The notes under the pieces are model-generated. The model saw only the letters and a list, made by a program, of their open reading frames with translations. It searched no databases and was not told the origin of the DNA. The translations under genes and the position numbers were made by a program. A DNA stretch of 64,000 nucleotides from Primulina eburnea. Its lineage: Eukaryota; Streptophyta; Magnoliopsida; Lamiales; Gesneriaceae. This document shows positions 35,480 through 47,488 of this stretch, piece by piece. Position 1 is the stretch's first letter. Each line of letters begins with the position of its first letter. The stretch covers positions 620,001 through 684,000 of the forward strand of contig NC_133105.1 in assembly GCF_022965805.1 (NCBI RefSeq). The letters run 5' to 3'.

Positions 35480-36540
35480 ATTAAGAATAATTATAATAAT
35501 AACGACGACAATGCTTATTTTGTTTTACTGAACAACTACTATCAATAATAATATTTTTTTTATTTAGTAATTAATTACTAAAAAAAAATAATTATGATAA
35601 TAAATTTCATACTAAATAGGAAAATAATTTAATACTAAAATCATTTATATGTATATTTTTTAAATAAAGTTTTTAGAAATAATAAATTTTATTTTGGTTA
35701 TATAAAATAATAATAGGTCCTACTAAATACAAATTAATTCAATAATAAAATCATACTACTTATTTTTATTTAATAAATTAATAAAAAAAATTATAATAAT
35801 AGATTTTATGTTATTTGTGTAAAATAAATCAAGAGTAATATTTTTTTTATAACATACCTAAATAAAACAAAAAACCATAAGAATTACAATTGTAAGTGTT
35901 ATTTTTATTATAAAATAAAAAATCGTATTTGTTATTTATATCTTACAAGTTAATTATAATAAAATAATATTTTAATAATATTAAGTTTTCACAAATACGC
36001 ATGTGGAATAAAATAATAATTAAATAAATTAAATATACTACTAATTCTATGTTTAATAAATTAAAATCAAAAATACAAAATTTATACTAATAAATTTTAT
36101 ATTATTTGTGTAAAATAAAATTGTAATACTTAATTTTTTATATGCTATCCTTATAAAACAACAATATCAATATTAATTATAAATAAAAGTATTATTATTA
36201 TTTTCAAAAAAAAAGTTGATTATTATTCTAAAATACAAAAAATATATTTTTTAGTTGTATCTTATAAGTCAATAATAATATAAATAATAATTTTTATAAT
36301 ATAAATTTTTGATTCTAAGCATGTCAGATAAAATAATAACATATGAAATTAATTGTAATATTTATTTACATTTAAGTAATTAAAAACAATATTAACCGTA
36401 TTTATAACAAAAACATTTATATCATTGGTGTAAAATAAATAAATCGTTATACTAATTTTTTTATATACTACCTGTATAAAACAACAACAATGACTATTTT
36501 TATTATCATTTGCATAATATAAAATGATAAAAATAACTAA
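35480..36540. repeat. Diverged ~300-bp repeats inside the MULE
   Basis: Blocks resembling TATTATTTGTGTAAAATAAA followed by AATACT, TTTTTATATRCTAYCT and ATAAAACAACAA recur at about 35810, 36100 and 36415, spacing about 290-315 bp. There is no coding potential. This is probably an old tandem array in the untranslated part of the element. Confidence 0.5.
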
Positions 36541-36813
36541 TAATAGATAGAAACATAATTAAACATTTTAATCATAAACTCAAAACGTAAGATGATGACA
36601 AATTCATAATTTATATTCGAATAGTCAAATAAATTAATTTATATCAACGCGTACCTCAAATAGAAGTTCAAAATCAAAATTTTATCTGCAAATATATAAT
36701 CACAAATAAATAAATTAAAGATTTTAATCAAATATTAAACCACAAACTTAATTTAAAACATACAGACCTCATGTGCTGCAATTATTTGATCAAACATCGA
36801 ACCAAAATCTACA

Positions 36814-36867
36814 GGAATGCACAATAACGATGCATTTAAAGGAATGCACAATAACGATGCATTTAAA
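36814..36867. repeat. Perfect 27-bp tandem duplication
   Basis: The 27-base unit starting GGAATGCACAATAACG and ending GCATTTAAA occurs twice with no change (36814-36840, 36841-36867). Confidence 0.95.
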
Positions 36868-36980
36868 TGCAGAGAAACGAAGAATGATAGAAGCACAAGA
36901 ATAATACATTTGCACCGAGGGCAAACATATATAAACAAATTTTCATCAGATAAAAAACACACCATGTTAAAAGTTATCAG

Positions 36981-37169
36981 TGATACATCACATCACTTTA
37001 TCACGCAAATTTTAATTCAAATTTTTTTATCGTCTTCTTTGTAAAAGAAAAAAAAGATGTATGCATTATTGATTTGATACATCAGATCACTTTATCACGC
37101 AAATTTTAATTCAAATTTTTTTATCGTCTTCTTTGTAAAAGAAAAAAAAAGATGTATGCATTATTGATT
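36981..37169. repeat. Recent 94-bp tandem duplication
   Basis: The unit starting TGATACATCA and ending GCATTATTGATT is repeated (36981-37074, 37075-37169) with one substitution (CACATC to CAGATC) and one extra A in an A-run. Confidence 0.95.
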
Positions 37170-37287
37170 ACATGGTTTGTCAGTATTTCACATGCAACAG
37201 TTCTTTATCCCAAACGTCCAACAATTATTTTAAAAAAAATTCAACAATTCACGCAGGCGTCACATATTTAAAAAAAAAATTAAAATT

Positions 37288-37372
37288 AAGCAAGTCACGC
37301 CATCTCCAATGGCGTGACTTGCTTTTTTCTTTTTAAAAAAAAGCAAGTCACGCCATTTCCAATGGCGTGACA
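37288..37372. repeat. Right hairpin cluster
   Basis: Two inverted repeats: 37288-37324 (arms AAGCAAGTCACGCCAT / ATGGCGTGACTTGCTT) and 37343-37372 (GCAAGTCACGCCATT / AATGGCGTGAC, right arm truncated to GACACATT). They share the AAGTCACGCC core with the left clusters but have their own outer and inner bases. Confidence 0.88.
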
Positions 37373-37465
37373 CATTAGTTTGTTAAAAAAAAAAATTTTT
37401 TACCTTATTTTATTAATCTTTTAACATATATACTGTAAACAATTAAAAAGCCCCCCGTATTTCGG
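37372..37465 (-). repeat. Right terminal inverted repeat of the MULE
   Basis: Its complement reads CCGAAATACGGGGGGCTTTT, then TTAATTGTTTAC and, further in, AACAAACTAATGTGTC, matching the left end 31682-31810 in order with gaps and substitutions. Confidence 0.65.
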
Positions 37466-37879
37466 TTTTGATCGTCATTTTTATTATTGTTATTAATTTT
37501 TTCAAAGACATTTGGAAAAAAAAAATAGGATCAAATTTCTCGAGAATGAGAAGAGATTGTATGATATGAATGCAAAAAATTTCTGAATTCTAACCATAAG
37601 TACACTTCAATTTATATAATCCATTGAATTCTGACCAGAGTGACTGTATGTGAATTCGAAAAGCCAAACTCACGCATAAAATTATTATTATTTTTCATTA
37701 ACTTGAAATATTTTGTTTGCATACATTTTTGAAATGATTATTTGGATTTTCCATGCCGTCGGTGCATCCTTGGTCTTCCTCAGCTTCTAGAACAGCCGTT
37801 TGTTGATTGGAAGTCAGTACTAGTTAACTTCATTTGATTACACAGAAGAAATTGGGAAAGAGGCGTCTTTCAATCTTGG
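37466..37879. other. Spacer between MULE and POLAR-like relic
   Basis: AT-rich, with no gene seen. A short stretch near 37755-37835 (GCCGTCGGTGCATCC...) is less AT-rich and could be an upstream exon of the following relic, but I see no convincing protein. Confidence 0.4.
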
Positions 37880-38165
37880 AGTTGGATTTGGTCTTAAGTT
37901 TATGATTGCTGCTAGCAGAAATGAGCTGAACAAAATGGTGAATTTGCACAACAAATGCAGTTTTTGCTTCAAGGTTTCAGAACTGAATTTCAAAATAATC
38001 AAGTAAAGGAGCATTGCTTTGGTTCAACGATGACTCCATCTTTCACTAACCCTATTGACGTCCAAGAAATATCTTATGTGGAAAAAACTGCAACTCCAGA
38101 TCGATACAGAGTTCCCTTCAAAATACTCAAAGCAGCAGCAGCAGCAGCAGCATTCAGAGGTATGC
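37880..38165 (+). pseudogene. Gene fragment, possibly POLAR-like protein
   Basis: The plus strand encodes SFNLGVGFGL, then FMIAASRNELNKMVNLHNK, a one-base frame change, then MQFLLQGFRTEFQ and PTPDRYR-like text ending in RVPFKILKAAAAAAAFRG. The GVGFGL...ASRNELNKM...LL pattern resembles the conserved block of POLAR-like plant proteins (weak recognition). The frame change at about 37953 (a missing A) and the lack of other exons suggest a relic. A (GCA)n run at about 38131-38151 codes the Ala stretch. Confidence 0.35.
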
Positions 38166-39275
38166 GTTTAATTGGTCACTAGATAACATGTATATGCCCA
38201 AAGATTTAGACCAAGTATGAATGTTCATGAGATAATATGTTGCAGTACCACACAGACTTAACAGAGTTTGTGTGTTATTGACATTTGAGAGGACGCATTT
38301 GATAAACCAGTCTTTTAGATTTGCATCTTTTGATGGGCTTAAAATCTATCGGAATTTTTGCTGATACTCAACGTTGAAATGGGCTATCAGATAAATAGTT
38401 TGCTATATCGTACTTTACTCCTTGATTTGGCCTAAAGCAAAAACATCTTTGATAATGTGGCCAATGTTTAAGTTGGATTAAGATGCAAAAGCTAAATAAA
38501 TAGATATGTGCCTGAAGGTAGATGAAGTTGTTGCCATGGGTATCTACTTCTCGCATAGAACAATGTAAATGATTAAAGTGCAGTTTCACTACCTAAGTAT
38601 TCAGTGTAATATTGAATTTATATCAACAATTATAAATGTTATTATATTAATAATATCATAAAATATGAATTCTATAATAAGAAATTTATATATTTTAGTA
38701 GCACTTTTTTCAAAAAAATTATACATCAGATAAATTTATAAATTCAATAAACAATATTAGTAATATTTGAAATATCTACTAAAAATGTTTACGATTTAAG
38801 CATTAGGGGTCAAAGGTAAATCTGACAATGATTTTCAAGAACGGTGAAACCAAAATCAGAACTAAAATCTTTTCTGGACTTCAGTTCCAAAATCAGCTTT
38901 CATAATATATAAATTTAAGACATAACTGTTAAACAATTTGTTTCATCGTTTCACGCATTAAATGACTATTTTATCTGATATTTAAAAAAAAAAATCATAG
39001 TAGAAATTTTTTAAAAAAATTATATATTTGAGAAATTTATAAATTTAATACACAAATTTTAATAGTACGTGATCTTTTGATTTTTAATTTTTATATATGT
39101 TTTTTTAATTATTAATGAAATTTTAAGAAAATAAAAAAAATCCATGAAATATTGTATATAATTTGATTATGATATGACTTTAAAATTAAAAAGCAAATAA
39201 TTTCAAATGTTAAATAATACGACCTATTTTATATTAAAAATTCAATCATAGAAAACAAATAATTTGTAATGTTTA

Positions 39276-39360
<85 letters not shown>

Positions 39361-40207
39361 CAATTATTGTATTGATAGCTTGATAAAAAAATATAAATGA
39401 TATAATTTTAAAATAATATTTATTAACTAATGTATATGAAAATTACTTGATCGTAAAATAACAAAATATTCACATCTATTTTTTATTTCAAATGAGATAA
39501 TAATTATCTATATGAAAATTTGAAAAATTAATAATATATGACATATATAATGTGTGAAATACTACAATTTGTCATAACTCAAGACTTTATTATTCAAATA
39601 ATATTATTTAAATATAGTGGCCACATTTTGACAGACTTTATTCAAATAATATTGTTTGAATTTAGATCAGTCAATATCCTACTTAACTTTTTTGATCAAT
39701 CAATGTCCTAAAATGTAAGTCTAGTGCCCACATGTTGGCAGACATTTTGATCATCGCGAATTTTTTTTTTAAATTCATAAGTCAATTAATATGAGACATA
39801 ATGAATGCATTAAAGACTGTAATTTGTCATAACTCATTTAATTATTTAAATAATATAATATTATTTAACAACATAATTCGTATAATATAAAATCGCAAGT
39901 CTTTAATGATTTATTTAGAGACCACATGTGATGTTGAAAGCTAAAGAATAGCAGAGGCTCGTGATTTTATTTGATGAGAGCACCTTATTTAATTATTATA
40001 ATTTGATCCCTACCCAATAATTCACAATTATAAGTACTTATATATTACAAAATCAAAATCAAATATTATTATCTCATTGTTGCAAACTCACGAGTAAAAT
40101 AAAGTACAAAGAAAAACATAATATATAAGCTGGTATGAATCCACCTTATATATATATTTTTTATTTTATCTGAAATTTTTAGAGACTTAAACCAAAGCAA
40201 CAGTATC

Positions 40208-40239
<32 letters not shown>

Positions 40240-40263
40240 CTATGTATATGATCCACGCTCAAC
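38166..40263. other. AT-rich spacer
   Basis: No gene, LTR or known MITE seen. It holds a long (AT)n microsatellite (39279-39359) and many A/T runs. The last 150 bases (near 40120-40263) are probably the patatin-like gene 3' untranslated region. Confidence 0.5.
39279..39359. repeat. (AT)n microsatellite
   Basis: About 40 uninterrupted AT units. Confidence 0.97.
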
Positions 40264-41150
40264 TCAAGCATCAGATTTGTTTTGTTCAGCTGCGTTTGTT
40301 CGTCGGAGTTTCTGTTCATCGGACAAGACTTTTGCAAACCTACACAATATATTGTAAATATTTTTAACAAGATCAAAATTTATATAAAAACTGAATTTAA
40401 TTAATTAGGAGGAGTTGTGTGATTTCATATTAAAAAATAATTTAGATAATGATGTTATAACATACTTTTTCAAGGCATCTTCATTTGTTCCTCCGTTGGC
40501 TATAGGCTCCGGCACTCCGGTACGAAGATTAACCCTGGAGTATGGCCCCTTGAGTAACTTTTGTCCAATCTCAACAAGGTCGTCAATATTCTCCTTGGTC
40601 GAAACATCAACCGATGCACTGTTCCCGACTAATGAAATGTCCTGCGATCGAGAATAATCAAGTTTAGCCATCAAATATATATTTAAATCAAACTGAAGGA
40701 ATTATTATTGAATAAATTATTGAACCAATCATAATCTAGAACTATGAAGGCTTCATGGATCGGACTTACTTCTATCCGGAGGTAATTATCTTCAGAATAA
40801 AGGGACTGGAAGATGACAGACAAGAAATAATCCACCATATCTTTACTTGATTGATCGAATACATCCAAAATAGGGGTTGAATTTCCCTGAATCAACCACC
40901 CAAACCGACCCCAACTGGCAGCCATTTGTGCTGTATATTTCTGTTCCTGTTTTGCAGATCCAGTGCTCAATGAGACCACCAGCAATCTGCCGCATTCCAT
41001 GGGCTTGATTGGGGCAAAATTCGGGTCTTTTCTGAATACTTGTTTTGTTATCTCACCGACGGCAATCAATGCCTGAAAGAAACAATCCCCATTCGGCTTA
41101 GTTCGATTTTACTCGACGTTGATATTCATTTTACATGTTTACTAGCTGGA

Positions 41151-41222
<72 letters not shown>

Positions 41223-42432
41223 CATCTTGAGCTCGACTCGACATGTTGTTTAGTTGGTTTCTTATGTTATATATGATTACCGGATTATTAGCAGCGACAC
41301 CACCATCTATTATATTGAACTCAGCAGAATTCCCAGAGCCATCATCATTGGTGAAATAGTGAGCCGGAAAATAAGTTGGTGCAGCAGAAGTCCCGATGCA
41401 TATATCGGACAACAATGCATTGAAAGCTGGAGAAATCTTCGTCTGCATCGACATACACAAACTATTGTTAAATATCTAGTAAAAAATCTTTGATTTTTGG
41501 TCAAAACGGACTATTCTTGATATGTTATATGTATATGTAGGCTTTAATATATATTTATGCAAATCAGATCTCGTTGGAAACAAATGAAAAGCAGACAGAG
41601 ATGGAATTAAATAAATTAAAGACCTCAAAGGAGGAGAATATAGTTGGCTGCAAATTTTTGATGTCAAACGTCGGAATGACAACGTTTGTTAAGGTGTCAT
41701 TCAACCGAGCCTGCCCCAAATTGTCCCTTATCAACTTGTGCAGGTACTTTCCATCGTATTTCGGGTTCCCGAGTTGAACCAATGTGTTCTCCACCGACCC
41801 TATGATACCGCTGCAAAAATATAAAAAATCAGCATCATGTAAATCTATATACATATCATAAAGTAAAAATTATGAAACGAAAACGAAGGCCGCGTTACTT
41901 TTTTTGTGGAAATATGTGAGGTCCGTGTTTTGAATAGAATGGAATAATGTCTTTAGCTGCATATAATGGTCGGTTGTTGGCATCAGGTGCAGTCAACATG
42001 GCCGTCACAAGTCCACCGGTGCTCGTTCCAGCCACCAAGTCAAAGTAGTCGGCGATTCGAGCATCTTTACCATCCAATTTCTAGGGATTAATCAAACAGT
42101 TCTCGGTCATGGTCTATCAATATAAATGCTACTGCTAGCTATAATTTGAATTGAACTCGCAGTTAAAAACGCCCGGTATAATAAGCTAACTGGAATCCTT
42201 TTCAGCATATTATCGATTTGAGCTCAAACCCTTAAGTAAATGAAAAAACTCAACTCGTTTACGATCTTAATTAAAAGTATTTTACCTGGAGTTCGGCTTC
42301 AAGAAATTCAAGAGCGGTGGCCGGAATGATGCCTCGAATTCCTCCACCATCAATGCTAAGAATAGTAACTAATTTTCCGTAAACCGGAGGTTGGATTTTA
42401 TTAAAAGACAACGAGGAGGCCACTAGAGACAT
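40264..42432 (-). CDS. Patatin-like acyl hydrolase (PLP2-type)
   Basis: Seven exons join to 410 codons: 42432-42286, 42080-41899, 41810-41624, 41442-41281, 41072-40770, 40641-40466, 40339-40264. The start is [12 protein letters not shown]. Catalytic marks are all present: the oxyanion loop DGGGIRG at 28-34, the nucleophile motif GTSTG with Ser69, and the dyad Asp218 in [11 protein letters not shown]. The family hydrolyses galactolipids and phospholipids at acyl bonds and acts in wounding, pathogen and jasmonate-linked responses (family knowledge). No signal peptide is evident, fitting a cytosolic PLP rather than a vacuolar tuber patatin. A (TA)n run of about 67 bases lies in intron 4. A broken tandem copy of the gene lies upstream at 44537-45304 in the same orientation. 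Confidence 0.94.
41153..41219. repeat. (TA)n microsatellite in patatin-like intron 4
   Basis: About 33 TA units between exon 5 (ends 41072) and exon 4 (starts 41281) of the minus-strand gene. The open frames here that spell Ile-Tyr repeats are artefacts of the repeat. Confidence 0.97.
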
Positions 42433-44536
42433 GATATATGGAAGAATGTGAATGACTTGGTGTGTGTTTACTTGTTCGAATAATCGTTGAAACTCGTGCT
42501 TTTATAGGCAGAAATCTGGCTTCTCCATGAATATTAATTATTGGCAAAATTGCAAATTGGTTATGTATATTTGTTATTATCTTTTATTATTATTTGATGT
42601 TTGAAATTTTTGTTTTTTTATATACATTGCTAATGTGAAAAAAAAAATTGAAATTATTCTGCAATGATTTTTCTTATGCTTTCCATATAACAATTAATTA
42701 TTTAATTTTGTGATTTAAAAAAAAATCTGATTTGTTTGTTTTCAACGAGTGTTTCGATTGGCCGGTTCGACTTAGAACCGGTCATGGGTCCAGTTCAATA
42801 GGTTGAATTATTTTTTAAGATAAATCGGTTCGATCATCGATCCGATTATGAAAACATTTTTTTGAAAATCAATTTTAATTTATAAGTCGCAACTAAGTAT
42901 ATATTAGTTATTCTTAAATGTAATTTAATTTAAAACCAACATATGTTTCTTGGTAGAATGAATCATCTGCTTGACGCTCAATTTTGCGATAAAATTAAGA
43001 TTAGGACGACGTGAGAAGCTCAAGATATTACGACTAAGATCAGTAGATTGATTCAACACGAGTCTCAACTCATACTCATACTCATACTTAACTATTGATC
43101 ATGAACCGTAGATTGATCCAACAACTTTAATCCATACACATGCACTTTCATTCATAGAATATTTTATTTTTGAAAAGTTGTTTCTTTCGTATCTCTCAAT
43201 ACTAGAACCCAAGACCTCCATGCAAGCCTACTGTTCATACTGGACCAATCTACAACTAATAACCAATAATACTACATGAATATAGGTTGAGGTTCATGTT
43301 GAGTCAACCTACTATCTATGACATCATTAGACAATGTATATTATATTATTTTTTCTCGAGGGATCAATCATTGTCCTTTTCTTTTATCTTTTTAGTACAT
43401 GCATGAATACCCTATATTTTAATATAGCGCCCACATTTGACACATGTTAGCAGACATTTTTTTTAACATAGCCTCAAGTTTTTTTTTCTTTTATTTGTGC
43501 CACATGAAATAATTAACGCATTTAGATACCACTTTTTTCATAAATCGGCCTTAATTAAAATAAATATTATTTGATAATATAATTATTCTAGTTTTAAATT
43601 TTAATTTTTAATTATTTAGAGACCGCGTGTTAGTAGAACAAATATTAAATTGGATTTGCCATCCCATAATGAGTTGTATATGACTTGGTCAAATATCATG
43701 ATTTCGATTTCATCTATCAACATCTTTTCGAACGAATATGTTGTACAAGACTAATGATCTCGCAATAAAAAATATCAAACATAATTTTTTGAGACGATAA
43801 AGAAAAATGTGAAGTTGGAAACCCGTGTTTGAAATGATGTGAGAAATTATATATGATTTAGTATTATTTATTCTTCTCATTTGTTTCAATAATATTAACT
43901 AATAAGAAGAAGTTGAAATTACATTTGAAATTTGGATTTAATCAAATTATTAAATTAAGACTCGCTAATCATATTCGTGGATAAGACCACTACGTCAGAT
44001 TATAGACATGTTTAAAATTTATTACAAAAAAAAGACATGTTTAAAATTTTCATTTTTTAGTCAACATCAAACCACAAAATTAAACGTGACGTGTATTGAT
44101 TGGACTCCATTATTGTAACATGTCCGGACCGCAGGAACGATGCAGTGTTTCTGTCATTGTACAAAATAATTGTGTGGGGATGAATTATTGCCCAATTTTA
44201 TCGGATGTTAAAAGATAGAGTTAATTCTTGCCTGACAAAATTCGCAGCTGGCTTTTCTCACGAGTTTAATGTGGGTTAGCGACTATGTGAGTGGAAGTGA
44301 AAATTCTCGTTTTAGTCCTAAATCTTAATTATGTGTCTCGATTTAGTCTCAAATTAATTTTGTGACTCAATTTAGTACCAAATCATCATAATTTTTTTTT
44401 ACTCACTCAGTCTTTCCATCAAATTGGAGTTCAAACTAACCGAATAAGTATAGAAGCTTCAGCCTTGATCGAAGAAATCCCAAAACAAATGCTTAACCTT
44501 AATCGATTTATCCTCTTCGAAGCTGAATCTTAACCA
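42433..44536. other. Spacer upstream of the patatin-like gene
   Basis: The first several hundred bases should hold the patatin-like promoter. A GC-richer stretch at 42740-42850 (CCGGTTCGACTTAGAACCGG and TCGGTTCGATCATCGATCC) looks like an old repeat I cannot name. The rest is AT-rich with no gene. Confidence 0.45.
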
Positions 44537-45304
44537 TCAACATGGCCGTCACAAGTCCACCCGTGCTTGTTCCTGCCACAACGTCGAAGTAGTCTGCGAT
44601 ACGATCATCTTCACCATCCAATGTCTGAGTAAATATAAAAAAATATATTTTATGTATTGAAGGCTCGGTAGAGTTACCAGAATAATTATTAATTTTTTTT
44701 TGTCGTTCATTAAAAGTACATGGAGTATTTTATAATAATTAAAAAAAAAGTACATGCACTAGCCGGTAGGTTCGATGCTACATGTGGGGGCACTGCCCCC
44801 ACATGGTTTGGATGCACAAGATTTACACACATATGTGATTTAAAAAAAAATAGTGAACTCCATGTATGTGTGGCTAAATTTGAGCCCTTGATTCTATCAT
44901 GGGGACACTACCCTTACATGTAGGATGGAATCAACCGCATTAACCTGCCTCGTCCAAACAGTACCGGTGTAGAAGAACTTGTCAATGTTGCTCTCATCGG
45001 TACAAGTTCATTCAATTTCTCTTGATAATATATAAATGATACAACCATATGTCATTTAATTGAACCAAACGTTTTAGCTGAAACCTTGTTTTGTAATTTA
45101 TTTTTTCCTAAATAGAAGAACAAGATCGTTTTCAATATTAAAAAAGTATTTACTTGGAGTTCGGATTCAAGAAATTGAAGAATCGTGGATGGAATAATTC
45201 CCCGACTGCCTCCACCGTCAAATACTAAGAAAGGTAACTACTAATCTTGCAAAAGTTGGAGGCTTGATTTTATTAGAAGATAACGAGGAGGCTATTCGAG
45301 ACAT
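44537..45304 (-). pseudogene. Broken tandem copy of the patatin-like gene
   Basis: Exon 1 (45304-45154) begins MSRIASSLSSNKIKPPTF, parallel to the intact neighbour, and is broken by an extra T so that the DGGG motif (GACGGTGGAGGC, about 45220) is out of frame. It still ends in CAA with a GT donor. Part of exon 2 (44624 to about 44537) reads [19 protein letters not shown] and TGGLVTAML, almost identical to the intact exon 2, then stops matching after GCCATGTTGATGG. Exons 3-7 are missing. A duplication followed by decay is the simplest reading. A segment at 44950-45010 has no clear match. Confidence 0.9.
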
Positions 45305-45589
45305 AATACGCGAGAACGTCGTATGGATACATATAATTTTTTTTATGCATTCCAATATTCGACGAAAGTCCGATGGCTTTTTAGGATGATATTTGGCTTC
45401 TCCAATGTTAGTACTATTATTATTTATAACTTGAAGAATTTTAATGAGCCATGTGATGATAACGATTATTTTCTTACATCAAAAAAGTTGGTGCCCATCC
45501 ATTTTTCTAACCATTAATTGTGATCAGCTGTGAGACACTGATAAGTATTATTATTCTTAGGTTTGAAAATTATATAGATAATTGAAAAA
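45305..45589. other. Short AT-rich spacer
   Basis: No recognisable feature between the patatin relic and the pararetrovirus relic. Confidence 0.4.
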
Positions 45590-47116
45590 TCTCTAGAGTA
45601 AATAAAGATCAAATTTATAAATATTCTAGATTCTAAATATTTAAAACTGATTTTACAATCAAAACTATTAAAAATAGTTATACAAATTACAAAATCATTT
45701 GACACAATTAATTTACTATCTCAAAATTCCTTACAAAAATATAAAGATAAAATTTAAAATATATATTCATATAGGATCCGTCCAAGTAGGAATAAAACCA
45801 TTAATTAAAGAAGGATTAAATACTTATATCATTGTTATTTTAGAGAGATGTCAGATTTACAAACTTTGAGGATTCATTTTTAAGATATGTAGAATCCAGC
45901 ATGAGTACTTGACCTCGATCTCTTTTGATTGTTATCCAAATTTATGAGTTTTTTTTAAATGATAAAAATATTCTAAAATCATTGTTATTGCAAATAAAAA
46001 CTAATAATTAAAATATGATTAAAGGATCGATTCCAATAACAATAATCTTTAGAATGAATTATAAATCTATAATTTCTGCTTTTACCACAAAAATAAAATT
46101 TCATAATAAAAATGATAAAATTCTCTTATTTCAAACAGATCTAGGTAGATAGAATCCTGTAATTCCTAAACCAATTCAATGAAGAGATATACCACTCTCG
46201 GAAGAATGAATCTTAAAAGGAGTTGCTAAACCAGAACTAATATAAAGTGTAACACTCAATTAAAAGAAATAACTCAATATCTAGATGAAAGATTCTAAAT
46301 ATGACTCGTCTACCTCAGATACTATGGATTGAGGAAGAATATCACAAATCCTTTCAATACTGAACATTCATTATAAAACTCAAAATCGATATTCCACTTA
46401 AGTTGTAGCTAATTAGGTACTAAAAATATAGATTATACCTCTTAAATACTAAGATCAGTTTACACCGACACTAGGATAGGAAGTTTTTCAACATAAACAT
46501 CAAATATTAGAATAAATATTACAGAACAAATGCAAGAATTAGATTAAGATCTAACTAGTCCAACTTTTTTTCAATCACAGGAAATATAGTTAACGACTTA
46601 AATATTATATAAAAAAAGATTTTCATGTAGATACAAAATTTCTACATGGTGACTTTTATGTTGAACATAATTTAAAGAAGAGATTGTGGTTTTTGAAAAA
46701 TTTATAGATTCTGGAAAAAAATATCCAAGAACAATTATATGAATTTGTAGTTCACATAAAATACATATTCTATTTTTGATTGGTTCGAAATTTATGCTTC
46801 TCAAAATTCTTTAGAATATGTTTTTTTTCTAAAATTGTCAATCATATTACCACTAGAAATAAAATACCAGAATGAGAAACAATTATTAATGCTAGAAAAA
46901 TCCAATCAAATCATCATCTCCTACAAGGAATTAGGCTAAGCATACAAAATCAAATAATTGAGGCTATTCCAGTAACAACAAAAAAATCCAGGAGAAAATG
47001 ATAAAATAAATATAAAAATCATTATAACACTAAATAATTTTACAAATACAAGTTTAAATACTATAGAAAAACAATTAGATAAGTTAAAAAAAACTACAAA
47101 ACAAATTATAGTTAAT

Positions 47117-47488
47117 GGCAAAAACTTGTGTGAGACGGTCTCACGGGTCGTAATTGTGAGACGGATCTCTTATTTGGTTCACCCATGAAAAAATATCACT
47201 TTTCATGTTAGGCAAAAACTTGTGTGAGACGGTCTCACGGGTCATATTTTGTGAGACAGATCTTTATTTGGATAGTCCATGAAAAAGTATTACTTTTTAT
47301 GCTAAGAGTATTACTTTTTATTGTGAATATGAGTATGGTTGACCCGTCTCACAGATTGTGATCCGTAAGACAGTCTCACATGAGACCTGCTCTTCATGTT
47401 AAGAGTACTACTTTTTATTGTGAATAAGGGTAGGGTGACCCGTCTCACGGATCATAATCCGTGAGACGGTTTCACATGAGACTCACTC
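47117..47488 (+). mobile_element. MULE-type MITE copy C (split by copy D)
   Basis: The outer copy has its left part at 47117-47210 and its right part at 47402-47488, about 181 bp once the inner copy and one duplicate are excluded. Flanks ATAGTTAAT (47108-47116) and TTAGTTAAT (47489-47497) match at eight of nine positions. It was inserted into the pararetrovirus relic. Confidence 0.9.
47211..47392 (+). mobile_element. MULE-type MITE copy D, nested in copy C
   Basis: A 182-bp copy starting GGCAAAAACTTGTGTGAGAC and ending GAGACCTGCTC, flanked by a perfect 9-bp duplication TTCATGTTA (47202-47210 and 47393-47401). It inserted into a member of its own family. Confidence 0.95.

Larger units (their letters stand above)
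31682..37465 (-). mobile_element. Mutator-like element (MULE), degenerate
   Basis: Both ends carry related inverted sequence of about 100 bp (left 31682-31810, right complement 37465-37372). They share CCGAAATAC, GGGCTTTTTAA, AGTTTAC/TGTTTAC, TTAATAAA, GTAAAAAAT and ATAATGTGT in order. Just inside each end lie hairpin units with AAGTCACGCC/GGCGTGACTT arms. A minus-strand transposase pseudogene (35342-33786) has the MULE N-terminal and DNA-binding parts but not the catalytic core. I could not find a clear 9-bp target duplication, so exact ends are tentative. A TATA-like TACTATAAATTG near 32163 and a GT-AG bounded leader on the plus strand suggest a second transcript from the left end (speculative). 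Confidence 0.7.

Noticed and set aside
41040..41460. Open frames spelling Ile-Tyr repeats on both strands
   Set aside because: These are translations of the (TA)n microsatellite in a patatin-like intron, with no other support.
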